Source: Ovoidimarina sp963698645 (GTDB lineage Bacteria > Pseudomonadota > Alphaproteobacteria > Rhodobacterales > Rhodobacteraceae). From it: a stretch of DNA of 64,000 bases. This document shows, in pieces, positions 27,022 to 36,434 of this stretch (the stretch's first letter is position 1; the number at the start of each line of letters is the position of its first letter). A program made the translations under genes and the position numbers. The notes under the pieces were generated by a model. That model was not told the origin of the DNA, made no database searches, and saw only the letters and a list, made by a program, of their open reading frames with translations. The stretch lies in the NCBI GenBank assembly GCA_963698645.1, contig CAVORP010000001.1:62001-126000 (forward strand), read 5' to 3'.

Positions 27022-28363
27022 TCAGAGCTCGCCACCAGCCCGGTATTCCTGCCATTTGAGAACCGCCGTCGCCCCGATCCGCGCAATTGGGGCGGGCGGC
27101 AATTCGACCGGCGCCGCGGCGCCCACGGCACGATCCAGACGCGCCGAGGGTGTGGACGTTGCCAGCTCAGCCGCAAGCAATCCCGAAAGCGTACCCCGGG
27201 TCGTGCCCAAACCATTCTGACAGCAGGCAGTGAAAAGACCTGTATCGACCTCGCCCACGAGGTTCACATTGTTCCGGCTCAGGCACAGTCTTCCACCCCA
27301 TCTGTATTCCATCTCAACTCCCGCCAGCATCGGAAACCGTGCCGCAAATGACCGGTCGTGGCTCCGGACGATCCGGGCCAGTTTGGCATTACTAACCTCC
27401 ATCGACGGATCATAGGTAAAGCGGTTGCGAATGACGATGCGCGCCCCGCCGACCCCGTTGATCCGCCGCACAGTGGTGCCCAGAGGGTCGGCGGGCGTCA
27501 GACCCCAGATCGGGTGCTCCGCCCAGACCGGTCGACCTCGTCTTCAGAAAGTGACCGCGTCATCGAGGCATAGGTGAAGACATGCATCAGCCGGTTCCTG
27601 GCAAATCCAAAACTGTTGAGATGGCCATTCACGGCAAGGATGACCTTGGGCGCCGTGACCTGTCCCTGGGGCGTCGTGGCAATCCAGTCACCTCGTCGCT
27701 CCAGCGCGACGACGGGGCTATTTTCGAAGATCCGTACACGGTTCGAGGCAAGACCATTTGCCACGCCGCGCACGAACATCGCGGGCTGAAGCATCACCGC
27801 TGCCCTTCGTGAAAAGACCGCTCCGGTAGTAGTCGGTCCCGGTCAATCTCCCGCATCTGTCTCCCATCGAGACATCTCGAAGGGTTCGCCCATCGATTCA
27901 AGATGTTGCGCGAATTTCTTGTTGTGGATATGACCCCTCTCCGTTGCCGCGCCGTTGATTTTGCCGACTCGTCGCAAAGGCTTCCGTCTGAAAGGCCGAA
28001 CTCCTGTGCCATCCGTGCCGCGAAACCGATCGCGTGCCGATTGTCGGCTGTCAGCTTCATGTCGTGGTCAAGCGCGCCGCCATAATCCTCCGAGGTCAGA
28101 TCGTGCGGTAGGTCGATCATGAAGCCCGAGTTTCGGCCGGCCGGGCCTTCGGCCACGCGGCAGGCCTCCAGAACCACGATGCGGTCGCCGGGGCATAGCT
28201 CGCGACAATCGGCGTGCCGCGGCAAGCCCTGCGAAATCCCGCACCTATGACCAGCCAGTCGGCAACAATCGGTCCCTCCGCTTCGCAGGCCGGGCGTGCC
28301 GGTTCCAAAAGGCAGTTCCAGGCAGCCGGTACCCGGATCGCGCGGAAGACGCGTGACTTTCAT
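27022..28363 (-). pseudogene. Frameshifted FAD-dependent oxidoreductase (D-amino-acid/amine oxidase family)
   Basis: DAO-family flavoprotein, about 446 aa when repaired, broken at four or more places between 27535 and 28230. Recognisable parts are the N-terminal FAD-binding strand ADWLVIGAGF, EGPAGRNSGFMIDLPHDLTS, a mid region with VILAVNGHLNSFGFARNRL, and the C-terminal RWGGRLCLSRNNVNLVGEV followed by QNGLGTTRGTLSGLLAAELA. It probably oxidises an amine or amino acid, passing electrons to oxygen or quinone. Its start overlaps by four bases the end of the SDR gene upstream, making it the last gene of the operon that starts near the GntR gene. Confidence 0.75.
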
Positions 28364-29094
28364 GGCAGGCTCAGCTTCGTCATGCGACCGCCGTCGATCG
28401 TCATCACTTGCCCGGTGACGAAGGCCGCTGCATCGGAGGCAAGCCAGCAGATCAGTTCGGCAACATCTTCGGGTCGCCCCGTCCGACCCACCGGATGAAG
28501 ACCCCCGATCTGCGCGCGAAACGTTTCCGGGCTCTCCATGCTCGCGATGAAATCGTCATTCAACGGCGTGTCGATCCATCCCGGGGCGACCGCATTGCAA
28601 CGTACGCCATGCGGGCCATGATCGACAGCGACCGCCCGGGTCAGCCCGTGCAGCCCGGCCTTCGAGGCGCCATAGGCTGGGTGGCGTGGGTTGTTTCCCA
28701 AGCCCTCGATTGATCCAACGTTCACGATCGCGCCGCCCCGGACCCGCAAAAGCGGCATCGCGGCGCGGATCAGAAGGAACGGCGCAGTCAGGTTCACAGC
28801 AATCTGCGCATGCCAGTCCTCGACCGACGTTTCCTCAACTGTTCCTTCGCGCATGATGCCGGCGTTGTTGATCAGAATATCCAGCCGCCCGGCCGCCTCG
28901 CCCAGGGCCGCGACGATCTGCTCGGGGGCCGCAGGATCCTCAAGATCGGCCGAGATATGTGGAAATCCCTCGGCCGGCCGACGCTGGGCGGTAAAGACCA
29001 TAGCCCCCCGGTCGCGCAAATGCCGGGCTGTGGCCAACCCCATGCCCGATGACGCGCCGGTCACCAGCGCGACCTTGTCGCGAAACTCTGTCAT
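28360..29094 (-). CDS. SDR family NAD(P)-dependent oxidoreductase
   Basis: Classical short-chain dehydrogenase (244 aa). The cofactor motif is VTGASSGMGLATARHL, the structural motif is INNAGIM, the catalytic Tyr-Lys pair is in YGASKAGLHGL, and a C-terminal PVGRTGRPEDVA is present. It overlaps the neighbouring SDR gene by ATGA and the oxidoreductase gene downstream by four bases. Within the operon it likely oxidises a hydroxyl group of the pathway intermediate; the substrate is unknown. Confidence 0.87.
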   Translation of the reverse strand: MTEFRDKVALVTGASSGMGLATARHLRDRGAMVFTAQRRPAEGFPHISADLEDPAAPEQIVAALGEAAGRLDILINNAGIMREGTVEETSVEDWHAQIAVNLTAPFLLIRAAMPLLRVRGGAIVNVGSIEGLGNNPRHPAYGASKAGLHGLTRAVAVDHGPHGVRCNAVAPGWIDTPLNDDFIASMESPETFRAQIGGLHPVGRTGRPEDVAELICWLASDAAAFVTGQVMTIDGGRMTKLSLP

Positions 29095-29816
29095 GACACG
29101 GGCTTACCGCCATTGACCTCGACCAACGCGCCACAGATGTACCGCGCCTCGTCAGAGGCAAGAAACAGAACGACATCGGCGATATCTTCAGGTTCTGCGA
29201 TACGACCCAGCGGCACACTCCGGTTCAACTCCTCAATGGCACGCTCGGGATCAAGGCCCCGCACCGCAAACCCGGTGCGGATCATCGGCGTGTTCACCTC
29301 GTTGGGGCAGACGGCGTTGACGCGAATCCCGTCGCCCGCATGATCCCGGCCAAGACATTGGGTCAGCGACGCGATTGCCGCCTTCGACATGACGTAAAGC
29401 GGATGATCGGGGCCTGGATAAAGACCCCAGCAAGATGCCGTGTTCACGATTGCCGCGCCCTGCCCCATCAACGGGATCGCCGCGCGACACAGCCGGAACG
29501 GCGCCTCGACATTCACGCCCATGGTCAGGGCAAAGTCGGCATCCGTCGTCTCGGTGATCTTGCCCCGCGTTATGACGCCCGCGTTGTTGCACAGAAGATC
29601 GAGCCCGCCCAGGGCCTCGGCGGCCCGGCCCGGCAAAGCGTCACAGAAACCGGGGGTCATCAGATCCCCGTCCAGATGCACCACCTCAGTCAGATCACCC
29701 GTATCCCGGTCAGTCACCGCGACCCGTGCACCCTCGGCCAACAGCCTTGCGACGATCGCGCGTCCGATGCCACCTGCGGCCCCCGTCACCAATGGACGCC
29801 TGCCCCGGAATCGCAT
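29091..29816 (-). CDS. SDR family oxidoreductase
   Basis: Classical short-chain dehydrogenase (241 aa), distinct from its neighbour. It has VTGAAGGIGRAIVARL, CNNAGVITRG, catalytic YVMSKAAIASL and PLGRIAEPEDIA. An acidic residue after the second beta strand (VTDRDTGD) suggests a preference for NAD over NADP. It starts directly after the stop of the MttB-family gene and overlaps the next SDR by ATGA. Two SDRs in tandem suggest two successive redox steps or two stereoisomers. Confidence 0.87.
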   Translation of the reverse strand: MRFRGRRPLVTGAAGGIGRAIVARLLAEGARVAVTDRDTGDLTEVVHLDGDLMTPGFCDALPGRAAEALGGLDLLCNNAGVITRGKITETTDADFALTMGVNVEAPFRLCRAAIPLMGQGAAIVNTASCWGLYPGPDHPLYVMSKAAIASLTQCLGRDHAGDGIRVNAVCPNEVNTPMIRTGFAVRGLDPERAIEELNRSVPLGRIAEPEDIADVVLFLASDEARYICGALVEVNGGKPVS

Positions 29817-31369
29817 CTAGTACTCCTGATTAAGCGCGTCAGCCGCCGGGATCTCACGTTCGCGGCGGGCGATATAATCAAGCAGCGCTTCGTTCGCTGC
29901 CGGATCAAGGCTCGGTTCTTCATACTCGCCCAACAGCTCCCTGACACGCCTCAGGGCACGTTCGGTGATCTCGACACTACCCTCGGCCTCCCATTGCTCG
30001 ATCGAGTTGTTGTCGAACATCTCGGGCATGAAGAACGCTTTCTGAAAATGCTCGAGCGTATGCGGATGACCAAGGTAATGACCGCCCGGTCCGACATCGC
30101 GGACAGCCTGCATCGCTTCGTCGAAATCGTCCCAGTTGATGCCCTGAGCAAGGCGATAGCCCATCGCGCATTGCTCCGCATCCACGACGAACTTGGCCAT
30201 GGAGCAATGCATGCCCGCCTCGTTCCAACCTGCCGAATGCCAGATGTAATTGGCGCCTGCCATGAGCACCGCCATCATCGTCGATGCGCTTTCGTACCCA
30301 GCCTGCGCGTCGAAGGTCTTGGCCCCTCCCAGGGTGTTCGACGTCCGCCACGGAACGTCGTAGAATCGCGCCATCTGCCCGATCATCAGGTTCATCAGGC
30401 CGATCTCGGGCGTCCCCGCCATCGGCGCGCCGGATTTCATCGAAACGGTGGCAAGGTAGTGACCATAGATCGCGGGCGCACCCCTCCGGACGACTTGCGT
30501 ATAGGCCAGCGCCGATGAGCGCCTCGGCGTTCAACTGCGCCACTGTTGGGGCGACGCTTGCAGGCGTGTTTGCCCCTCCCAGAACGAAGGGAGAGCACAG
30601 GACCGGTTGGTTGTAGCGTAGGAAAGCGCGCATCGCGCCCAGCATCGTCTCATCCCAGACCAGAGGTGAATTGCCGTTGCAGTTCCCGGTCACCACGGGA
30701 TGGGACAGCATGTAGTCGCGTCCGAAGAGGATCGCGCACATCTCCATGACATCCTCGGCATTCTTGGGGCTGGTGGTCATGCCCATGAAGGTCTTGTCGG
30801 AATGCTTCATCGAAGAATAGGTGATCCGCAAATGCCGCTGGCTGATCGGGTGGTCATAGGGCTCCACGATATGATGCGCCGAGGAATGGATCGCCGGAAG
30901 CATATGGCTCAGCTTGTGAAAATTCGCGAGGTCCTCAAGGGTCGGGTTGCGACGCACATCATCGAGGTCGCGCAGATAGGGCGCGCCGGTCATCGGAACG
31001 AAGATGCTGTGATCCTGACCGAAAGGCAGATTATTGGCCGGGTTGCGCGCGTGGTAGGTAAAGGTGGACGGGATCGTTCGGATCAGTTCGCGCACCAGAC
31101 CGCGGTCCAGATGCACGGTCTCGCCGCGCACATCGGCACCTGCACGTCGCCAGTCATCAAGCGCGATGGGGTCGCGGAACACGACGCCCTACATCTTCAA
31201 GGATGGACATCGACGCATCGTCGATCTGGGCAATCCGCTCGGCATCCATCGGCTCGGTCAGGGGCAGCATCCGCTTCAGGGCGGGCAACATGACCGTGTC
31301 CCGCGTCTGCCGGATCGCCTTTCGGGCGCCGCGTCCCCGGCGGACGGTTCCCACTGCATCGACACTCAT
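29817..31369 (-). pseudogene. Frameshifted trimethylamine methyltransferase (MttB) family protein
   Basis: MttB-superfamily protein, about 517 aa when repaired. It starts at ATG 31369 (MSVDAVGTVRRGRGARKAIR), has AERIAQIDDASMSILEDVG, and breaks near 31185; it then continues through VVFRDPIALDDW to NGNSPLVWDETML, breaks near 30490, and resumes as GAPAIYGHYLATVSMKSGAP. At both breaks deletion of one base restores the frame, so these are indels and not an amber pyrrolysine codon. It is therefore a non-pyrrolysine homologue. Characterised members demethylate glycine betaine, proline betaine or carnitine using a corrinoid protein. No corrinoid-protein gene is adjacent, so the role here is open. Confidence 0.8.
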
Positions 31370-31394
31370 CTTGCGGGGTCCTGTGCTGCTCGGA

Positions 31395-32880
31395 TCATCC
31401 GACGTTATCCCCGTCCGAAGGGTCGGAAAGATCGATCCAGATCGTCTTGAGTTCGGTGAACTGGTCATGGGCGTGAATCCCGTTGTCGCGCCCACCGAAA
31501 CCCGATTGCTTGAAGCCGCCGAAGGGCGTTGCGATATCGCCCTCGCCATAGCAGTTGACCGTCACCGTCCCCGCCCGGATATCGCGTGCCGCGCGGATCG
31601 CCTTGCGGGCATTGGCAGTAAAGATACTGGCCGCAAGTCCGTACTCGGTGTCATTCGCCACGGCGATGGCCTCATCGTTCGACGCAACCTCGATCACGCT
31701 CAGGACCGGGCCGAAAATCTCCTCCCGCGCCCTCGGATCTGTCTTTGCCACCTCATAGACGATCGGCCTTATGAAGGGCCCATCGGTCAGGTCGGCCTTG
31801 TCCAGATACCCGCGGACCTTCGCGCAATGCGCGGCGTCCACCAGCGCGCCCAGACGGTTCGCCGGGTCCAGCGGGTCACCGGTCTTCCAGTCCCGCATCC
31901 GTGCCGTGATCCGCGTCATCAACGCGTCCTTGACGGAGCGATGCACGATCAACCGCGAGGCGGCAGAGCAGTTCTCGCCCATGTTCCAGAAGGCCGCATT
32001 GACCACGTGTTCGGCCACATGATCAAGGTTCTCGGCATCATCGAAAACCACCGCCGGGTTCTTGCCGCCACATTCGAGCACAACCTTCTTGAGATTGCTG
32101 TCGGCGGCGTAGCGCAGGAAATGACGACCGGTTTCGGTGGAACCGGTGAAGCTCACCATGTCCACATCCATGTGGCGGCCCAGCGGCTCGCCCACGCTCG
32201 GGCCCGTCGCCCGGGCAGGACCTGAAGAACGCCGCGCGGCACCCCCGCCTCATGCGCCAGCTCCGCGATCCGTAGCGCGGTGAGCGAGGTCTGCTCGGCG
32301 GGCTTCACCAGAACACTGCATCCCGCGGCCAGCGCCGGGCCGATCTTCCAGGCCAGCATCAGCATGCGGAAAATTCCACGGCAGTATGGCCGCAACCACG
32401 CCGATCGGTTCGCGCACGATCATCGAAATCGCATCATCACCAGTCGGCGACAATCTGGTCATAGATCTTGTCGATCGCTTCGGCATGCCACTTGATGGTG
32501 TGGATCGTCTCGGGAAGGTCGATGGTCTCGCAATCGCGGATCGGCTTGCCGCTTTCGAGGCTCTCCATCACCGCCAGTTCGCGCCGGTTGCGCGTCAGAT
32601 CAGCTTGCACAGCCGGATCAGCACATCCTTCGCGCTCGGACGGGTGCTTGGTACGCCAACGCCCCTGATCAAAGGCCTCGCGTGCCTTGCCGACCGCGAA
32701 ATCCACATCGTCGGCATTGCAGACCGCGATCTCGCAGATCGTCTCGCCCGTGGCGGGGTTAAGCGTCGCCATCATGCCGCCCGAGCCTTTGCGGAACTTG
32801 CCGTCAATGAATGGGGCTCGCGGAAAGTTCAGGTCGGCGGCGATCGCCTGGTATTCGGCGCGGGTCAGAAGCTCGGTCAT
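31395..32880 (-). pseudogene. Frameshifted aldehyde dehydrogenase (ALDH superfamily)
   Basis: NAD(P)-dependent aldehyde dehydrogenase, about 494 aa when repaired, closest in character to PuuC/betaine-aldehyde types. It starts at 32880 behind GGGAGG (MTELLTRAEYQAIAADLNF). Landmarks are the GVVAAILPWNF segment, FTGSTETGRHFLRYA, the general base Glu in VVLECGGKNPAVVF, the nucleophile Cys in NMGENCSAASRL, and EEIFGPVLSVIEV. Breaks lie near 32620, 32440, 32375 and 32210. It sits between the DapA-family and MttB-family genes and would oxidise a semialdehyde made by that pathway. Confidence 0.83.
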
Positions 32881-32894
32881 GTCGCTGCCTCCCG

Positions 32895-33789
32895 TTATTG
32901 CGGCGATTGTCGTGTTCATCGTGCGGATCACCTCCTCCAGTTCGCGTTTGTCGTCCTTGTTGAGCGGCTGCAGCGGCTTGCGCGGCGGCCCAGCGTCGAT
33001 GCCGCGCAGGGTCAGCCCGTGCTTGATGCACTGGACGAATTTGCCGCCCTGTTCGAGCACCCGCATCAGCGGCAGCATCGCCGACATGATGGCGCGCCCC
33101 TTGGTGAAATCGCCCTCCACCGCGCAGGCCCGGTAGAGCGCCAGATGCGCCTCGGGCGCAAAGTTCGACCCGGCGCAGACCCAGCTGCGCGCGCCCCAGG
33201 CAAAGAACTCCAGCGCCTGGTCGTCCATCCCGCAGGACAGGGCGATATGCGGATAATCACGGGCCAGCATGTGCAGCCGGTTGATATCGCCCGAGCTTTC
33301 CTTGATCGCGCAGAAATTGGGCGACCGGCCCAGTCGGTCAAGGCATCTCTTCATCCATGTTCACCGACATCCGGCCGGGATAATTGTAAAGCATCACCGG
33401 CAGGTTCGCGGCCCGGTCGATCGCCAGCGCATGCAGCGCGATCTCGCGCCCCGTGGGATACGCATAGGGCGGCGTCGCCACCAGAAGCGCATCCGCCCCA
33501 TGCTCCTTGGCCGCCAGCGCATAGACGATGCTGTCCTCGGTCCGGATCGCCCCGGTGCCGACGATCATCGGCACGCGGCCTCCGATCAGGTCCCGGCAGC
33601 GAGCCATCATCCAGATCCGCTCCTCCATGGTCTGCGCGTAGTATTCGCCGGTCGAACCGGCGACGATGATCCCGTGAACCCCCGACTGCGATCAGGTGCT
33701 CGACGGTCTGGGCCAGTGCCTCCTCGTTGCAGCGAAAAATCGTCGTGATAGGGCGTGACGATCGGCGTATAGATGCCTTCAAACTGCAT
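32895..33789 (-). pseudogene. Frameshifted dihydrodipicolinate synthase (DapA) family lyase/aldolase
   Basis: Class I aldolase fold protein, about 297 aa when repaired. It starts MQFEGIYTPIVTPYHDDFSL at 33789 and has AGSTGEYYAQTMEERI, the catalytic Tyr in LYNYPGRMS and the Schiff-base Lys in FCAIKESSGD. Breaks lie near 33735, 33690 and 33345. The frame also runs without a stop into the aldehyde dehydrogenase, but a TAA one frame over at 32895-32897, just before the ribosome-binding site of that gene, is probably the true end. Relatives deaminate or dehydrate 2-oxo acids; with an ALDH this could yield 2-oxoglutarate semialdehyde. Confidence 0.8.
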
Positions 33790-34483
33790 TCTTCCGGTCT
33801 TTCATTGAAACCACATCAATCGGAAGCGGATCGGGCCGCACGAACCGTTCCATCTGGTCGCGGGACAGGTCCCAGTGCTGAAGCGTCAGGTCAGTCGCAA
33901 GCGACGGCTCCCGTGCCTCGATCGCGCTGATCATCCCATCGTGTTGCGACACGGCCTTGGCGATCCGGCTCTCATCCGCCTCCGACCGTGGCTCGAAAAA
34001 CGTGAGGCTCAGCCGCGCATGGTCGATCAGCATCCGGCCTAGCGCCGCCATGAGATAGGGGTTCTGCGCCATCTCTCCGATGATCTCGTGGAACCGGTGG
34101 TTCAGAAGCGCCACTTCCGAGGCCACTCCCGCCCTTGCCGCTTGGGCGAACTGCTTCTGCACCGCTTTCAACGCGTCAAGCTGCCGGGTCGTCCGGTTCT
34201 CGGCAGCTTGACGCGCGATGGAACAATAGACCAGCGGTGCTGTCTGAAAGAACACCCGCATGGTCGCAAGATCCATCGAGGCAACGGTCGCGCCCCTGTT
34301 CTCTTCCAAGAGAACAAATCCATCGCCCGACAACCGCTGGAGCACCTCGCGAAGCGGCGTGCGCGACATTCCGTACTGCGCGGTCAGGTTGGCTTCATCA
34401 AGGTTCGATCCCGGCGCGATATCCATCGAAAGGATGCGGGCCTTCAGGTCGTTCAGGCAATGGGATTTCTTCTTGGCCGACAT
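33779..34483 (-). CDS. GntR-family (FadR/VanR-type) transcriptional regulator
   Basis: Regulator (234 aa) with an N-terminal winged helix (LTAQYGMSRTPLREVLQRLS; GDGFVLLEENRGATVA) and an all-helical FCD effector domain with the metal-binding residues expected in LNHRFHEIIGEMAQNPYL and SQHDGMISAIEA. ATG 34483 is chosen because GGAGAG lies a few bases upstream; ATG 34486 and a TTG at 34501 are alternatives. Its end overlaps the DapA-family start by 11 bases, so it heads that operon. An inverted repeat lies immediately upstream and suggests autoregulation. Confidence 0.88.
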   Translation of the reverse strand: MSAKKKSHCLNDLKARILSMDIAPGSNLDEANLTAQYGMSRTPLREVLQRLSGDGFVLLEENRGATVASMDLATMRVFFQTAPLVYCSIARQAAENRTTRQLDALKAVQKQFAQAARAGVASEVALLNHRFHEIIGEMAQNPYLMAALGRMLIDHARLSLTFFEPRSEADESRIAKAVSQHDGMISAIEAREPSLATDLTLQHWDLSRDQMERFVRPDPLPIDVVSMKDRKNAV

Positions 34484-34493
34484 CATACTCTCC

Positions 34494-34511
34494 GAATACA
34501 AAATGTATACA
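34494..34511 (-). promoter_or_regulatory. Putative GntR operator
   Basis: GAATAC-AAAAT-GTATAC forms an inverted repeat with one mismatch and contains the perfect palindrome TGTATACA (34504-34511). On the minus strand it also reads as two TTGTAT repeats spaced eleven bases apart. It lies 11-28 bases before the chosen GntR start codon. AT-rich TGTATACA-type sites are common for FadR/VanR-subfamily GntR proteins, so binding by the adjacent regulator is a reasonable inference. Confidence 0.5.
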
Positions 34512-34615
34512 ATGAGAATACGAATTCCGTCAATCTTCGAATTTGACCCGTGGGAGCCCGATGGGATGAAGGAAATTGAAACTGTTCCACGCGTGTCAGC
34601 GTCCGAAAAGGCGCG

Positions 34616-35386
34616 TTAGCCGTTCAGAACGTCCAGCATCCGTGCATGAAGCGCAGGCGTCGCAGCCGTGACGACGCGACCATCGGAGGCCAGCGACAGG
34701 GGATCGCCGCTCCAATCCGTGATCAGGCCCCCGGCCGCTTCGATCAGCGCGACGAGCGGCAGATAGTCATAGGGCTCCAGCCCGATGTCGACGACCGCAT
34801 CGATCCTTCCAGCGGCCACCATGGCATGGGGATAGCAATCATAGGCCATACGCCGGGTCTGCCCGATCCGGCAGAGCCGGGCAAATAGGTCGGGCCGACT
34901 GTCGAAAAGCCGTTCCGCTTCGTTTATATAGACCATCGCGTCTTCCAACCGCTTTGTGTCCCGGCACCGAATAACCTGTCCGTTGCAAAGCGCCGCGCCC
35001 CCGCGCGTTCCAAGGAACGTCTCGCCGAGAGCAGGCATACGGACAAGTCCCAGTTGCGGAATACCCGCCTCGAGATAACCGATCAGCATCCCGAACAGCG
35101 GCGATCCGGTGATGAAGGACCGTGTCCCGTCGATCGGGTCGATGATCCAGGCAGGGCCGTCCAGCGCACCTTCGATGCCGTGCTCCTCACCAAAGATCGC
35201 ATGCCCTGGAAAGGTCGCCGCAATGGCATTGCGGATCACCCGTTCGGTTTCCCGGTCGGCCACTGTGACCGGGCTTTCATCGGCCTTCGTGATGATCGTC
35301 AGCGGCGCCCGAAAATACTGCAACGCCACAGCGCTTGCCGCCTCGGCCATGCGAAGGGCCTCATCGATGATCTTTGCGTCTACCAA
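34616..35386 (-). CDS. hisN: Histidinol-phosphatase (HisN)-like inositol monophosphatase family protein
   Basis: Mg-dependent phosphatase (256 aa). It starts with TTG at 35386, supported by GGAGGAAA a few bases upstream. Metal motifs are GEEHGIEG (about 70), DPIDGTRSF (about 88) and EPYDYLPLVALIEAAGG. The DGTRSF form and the EPYDYLPL variant are typical of HisN-type members rather than SuhB. It could finish histidine biosynthesis, or act on a sugar phosphate of this catabolic operon, where it is the last gene on the minus strand, 85 bases after the 2-hydroxyacid dehydrogenase gene. Confidence 0.82.
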   Translation of the reverse strand: MVDAKIIDEALRMAEAASAVALQYFRAPLTIITKADESPVTVADRETERVIRNAIAATFPGHAIFGEEHGIEGALDGPAWIIDPIDGTRSFITGSPLFGMLIGYLEAGIPQLGLVRMPALGETFLGTRGGAALCNGQVIRCRDTKRLEDAMVYINEAERLFDSRPDLFARLCRIGQTRRMAYDCYPHAMVAAGRIDAVVDIGLEPYDYLPLVALIEAAGGLITDWSGDPLSLASDGRVVTAATPALHARMLDVLNG

Positions 35387-35471
35387 GCTCTTTCCTCCGG
35401 TTCGCGGGCTCTATCGGTCACATCACCGAACCAATCTGAGCGCCCCGTACGACCGCGACACCGACACTGGC

Positions 35472-36434
35472 TCAAATCAGTCCCCGGCACTCCGGAACCG
35501 GCGTCAGAACGGTACCGTCCTTCAGAAACTGGCTCAGATTGTCACAGGTCAGATCGCCCATGGATTTGCGCGTTTGCACGGTCGCACTACCGATATGCGG
35601 CGTAAGAACGACGTTCGCCATCTTCTTGAGCGCATCCGGGACTTTCGGCTCTGCCTCGAAAACATCCAAACCCGCACCGCCAAGGCGCCCCTCCGAAAGT
35701 GCGGACACAAGGGCTGCCTCATCGACAACCGACCCGCGCGCCACATTGATCAATATCCCCGTGGGGCCCAGCGCGTCGATCACCTTCGCATCGATCAGGT
35801 GCCGGGTCGCCGCACCCCCCGGTGTGATGCAGATCAGAACATCCGAGGCCCGGGCCATCTCGGTCAGATCGGCATGGTAGATCTGCGCCACGTCCTTCTT
35901 GCTGCGCGCATGGTACAAAACCCGCGCATCGAACATGGCAACCCGCTTGGCGATCGTCTGGCCGATCCGGCCGAACCCCACGATACCGACCGTCCGGTTC
36001 TGGACCGACTGGGAAAGTGGCATGCTCCCGTTCTTCTCCCAATTGCCCGACCGCACCCAACGGTCAGCCGGCAAAAGGTTCCGGCTCACCGCCAGCCACA
36101 GCATGATCGCCGTATTTGCCACTTCATCGTTAAGAACGTCCGGCGTGTGTGCAACCAGAATGCCCCGCGACGCCGCACCGACAGCATCGATTGCGTCATA
36201 GCCCACGCCATAGCTCGAAATGACCCGCAGGTTGGGCAGCGCCGCCATCACGACATCCGGCACCCCCCAATGTCCGTCCGTGGCAACTGCGGTGATTGCA
36301 GGTCCCATTTCGGCCAGAAAAGCCGCCTGATCGGGCTGATCGAACAGGATATGAACCTTGAATTCAGCCTCCAGTCGCGCCTTCATGCGATCGGTCACCG
36401 AACCGATCTGAAGAAGACGCGGTGTCTCAGCCAT
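35472..36434 (-). CDS. D-2-hydroxyacid dehydrogenase (glyoxylate/hydroxypyruvate reductase type)
   Basis: NAD(P)-dependent 2-oxoacid reductase (320 aa). It has the Rossmann motif VGIVGFGRIGQTIAKR (about 150-165), the substrate-binding Arg segment NVARGSVVDEAALVSAL, and the catalytic His in TPHIGSATVQTR. The ATG at 36434 is chosen because it overlaps the FAH-family gene end by eight bases and gives the normal N terminus (MAETPRLLQIG). It may reduce glycolaldehyde- or pyruvate-level products from the sugar-acid pathway. Confidence 0.87.
   Translation of the reverse strand: MAETPRLLQIGSVTDRMKARLEAEFKVHILFDQPDQAAFLAEMGPAITAVATDGHWGVPDVVMAALPNLRVISSYGVGYDAIDAVGAASRGILVAHTPDVLNDEVANTAIMLWLAVSRNLLPADRWVRSGNWEKNGSMPLSQSVQNRTVGIVGFGRIGQTIAKRVAMFDARVLYHARSKKDVAQIYHADLTEMARASDVLICITPGGAATRHLIDAKVIDALGPTGILINVARGSVVDEAALVSALSEGRLGGAGLDVFEAEPKVPDALKKMANVVLTPHIGSATVQTRKSMGDLTCDNLSQFLKDGTVLTPVPECRGLI

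Noticed and set aside
29817..31369. Interrupted MttB gene as a pyrrolysine-containing (amber codon) methyltransferase
   Set aside because: The breaks at about 30490 and 31185 are frame changes cured by removing one base; no in-frame TAG separates two halves in the same frame. No pylT/pylS-like genes were noticed.
32437..33354. Apparent in-frame fusion of a DapA-family protein with an aldehyde dehydrogenase
   Set aside because: A TAA lies one frame over at 32895-32897, followed by GGGAGG and the ATG of the dehydrogenase. A single inserted base near the end of the DapA gene explains the run-through, as with the many other insertions nearby.
27022..34483. Interpreting the many broken genes as a degenerating genomic island
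   Set aside because: The lesions worked out by hand are almost all one-base insertions, with preserved catalytic motifs, overlaps and ribosome-binding sites. That pattern fits sequence errors better than decay.
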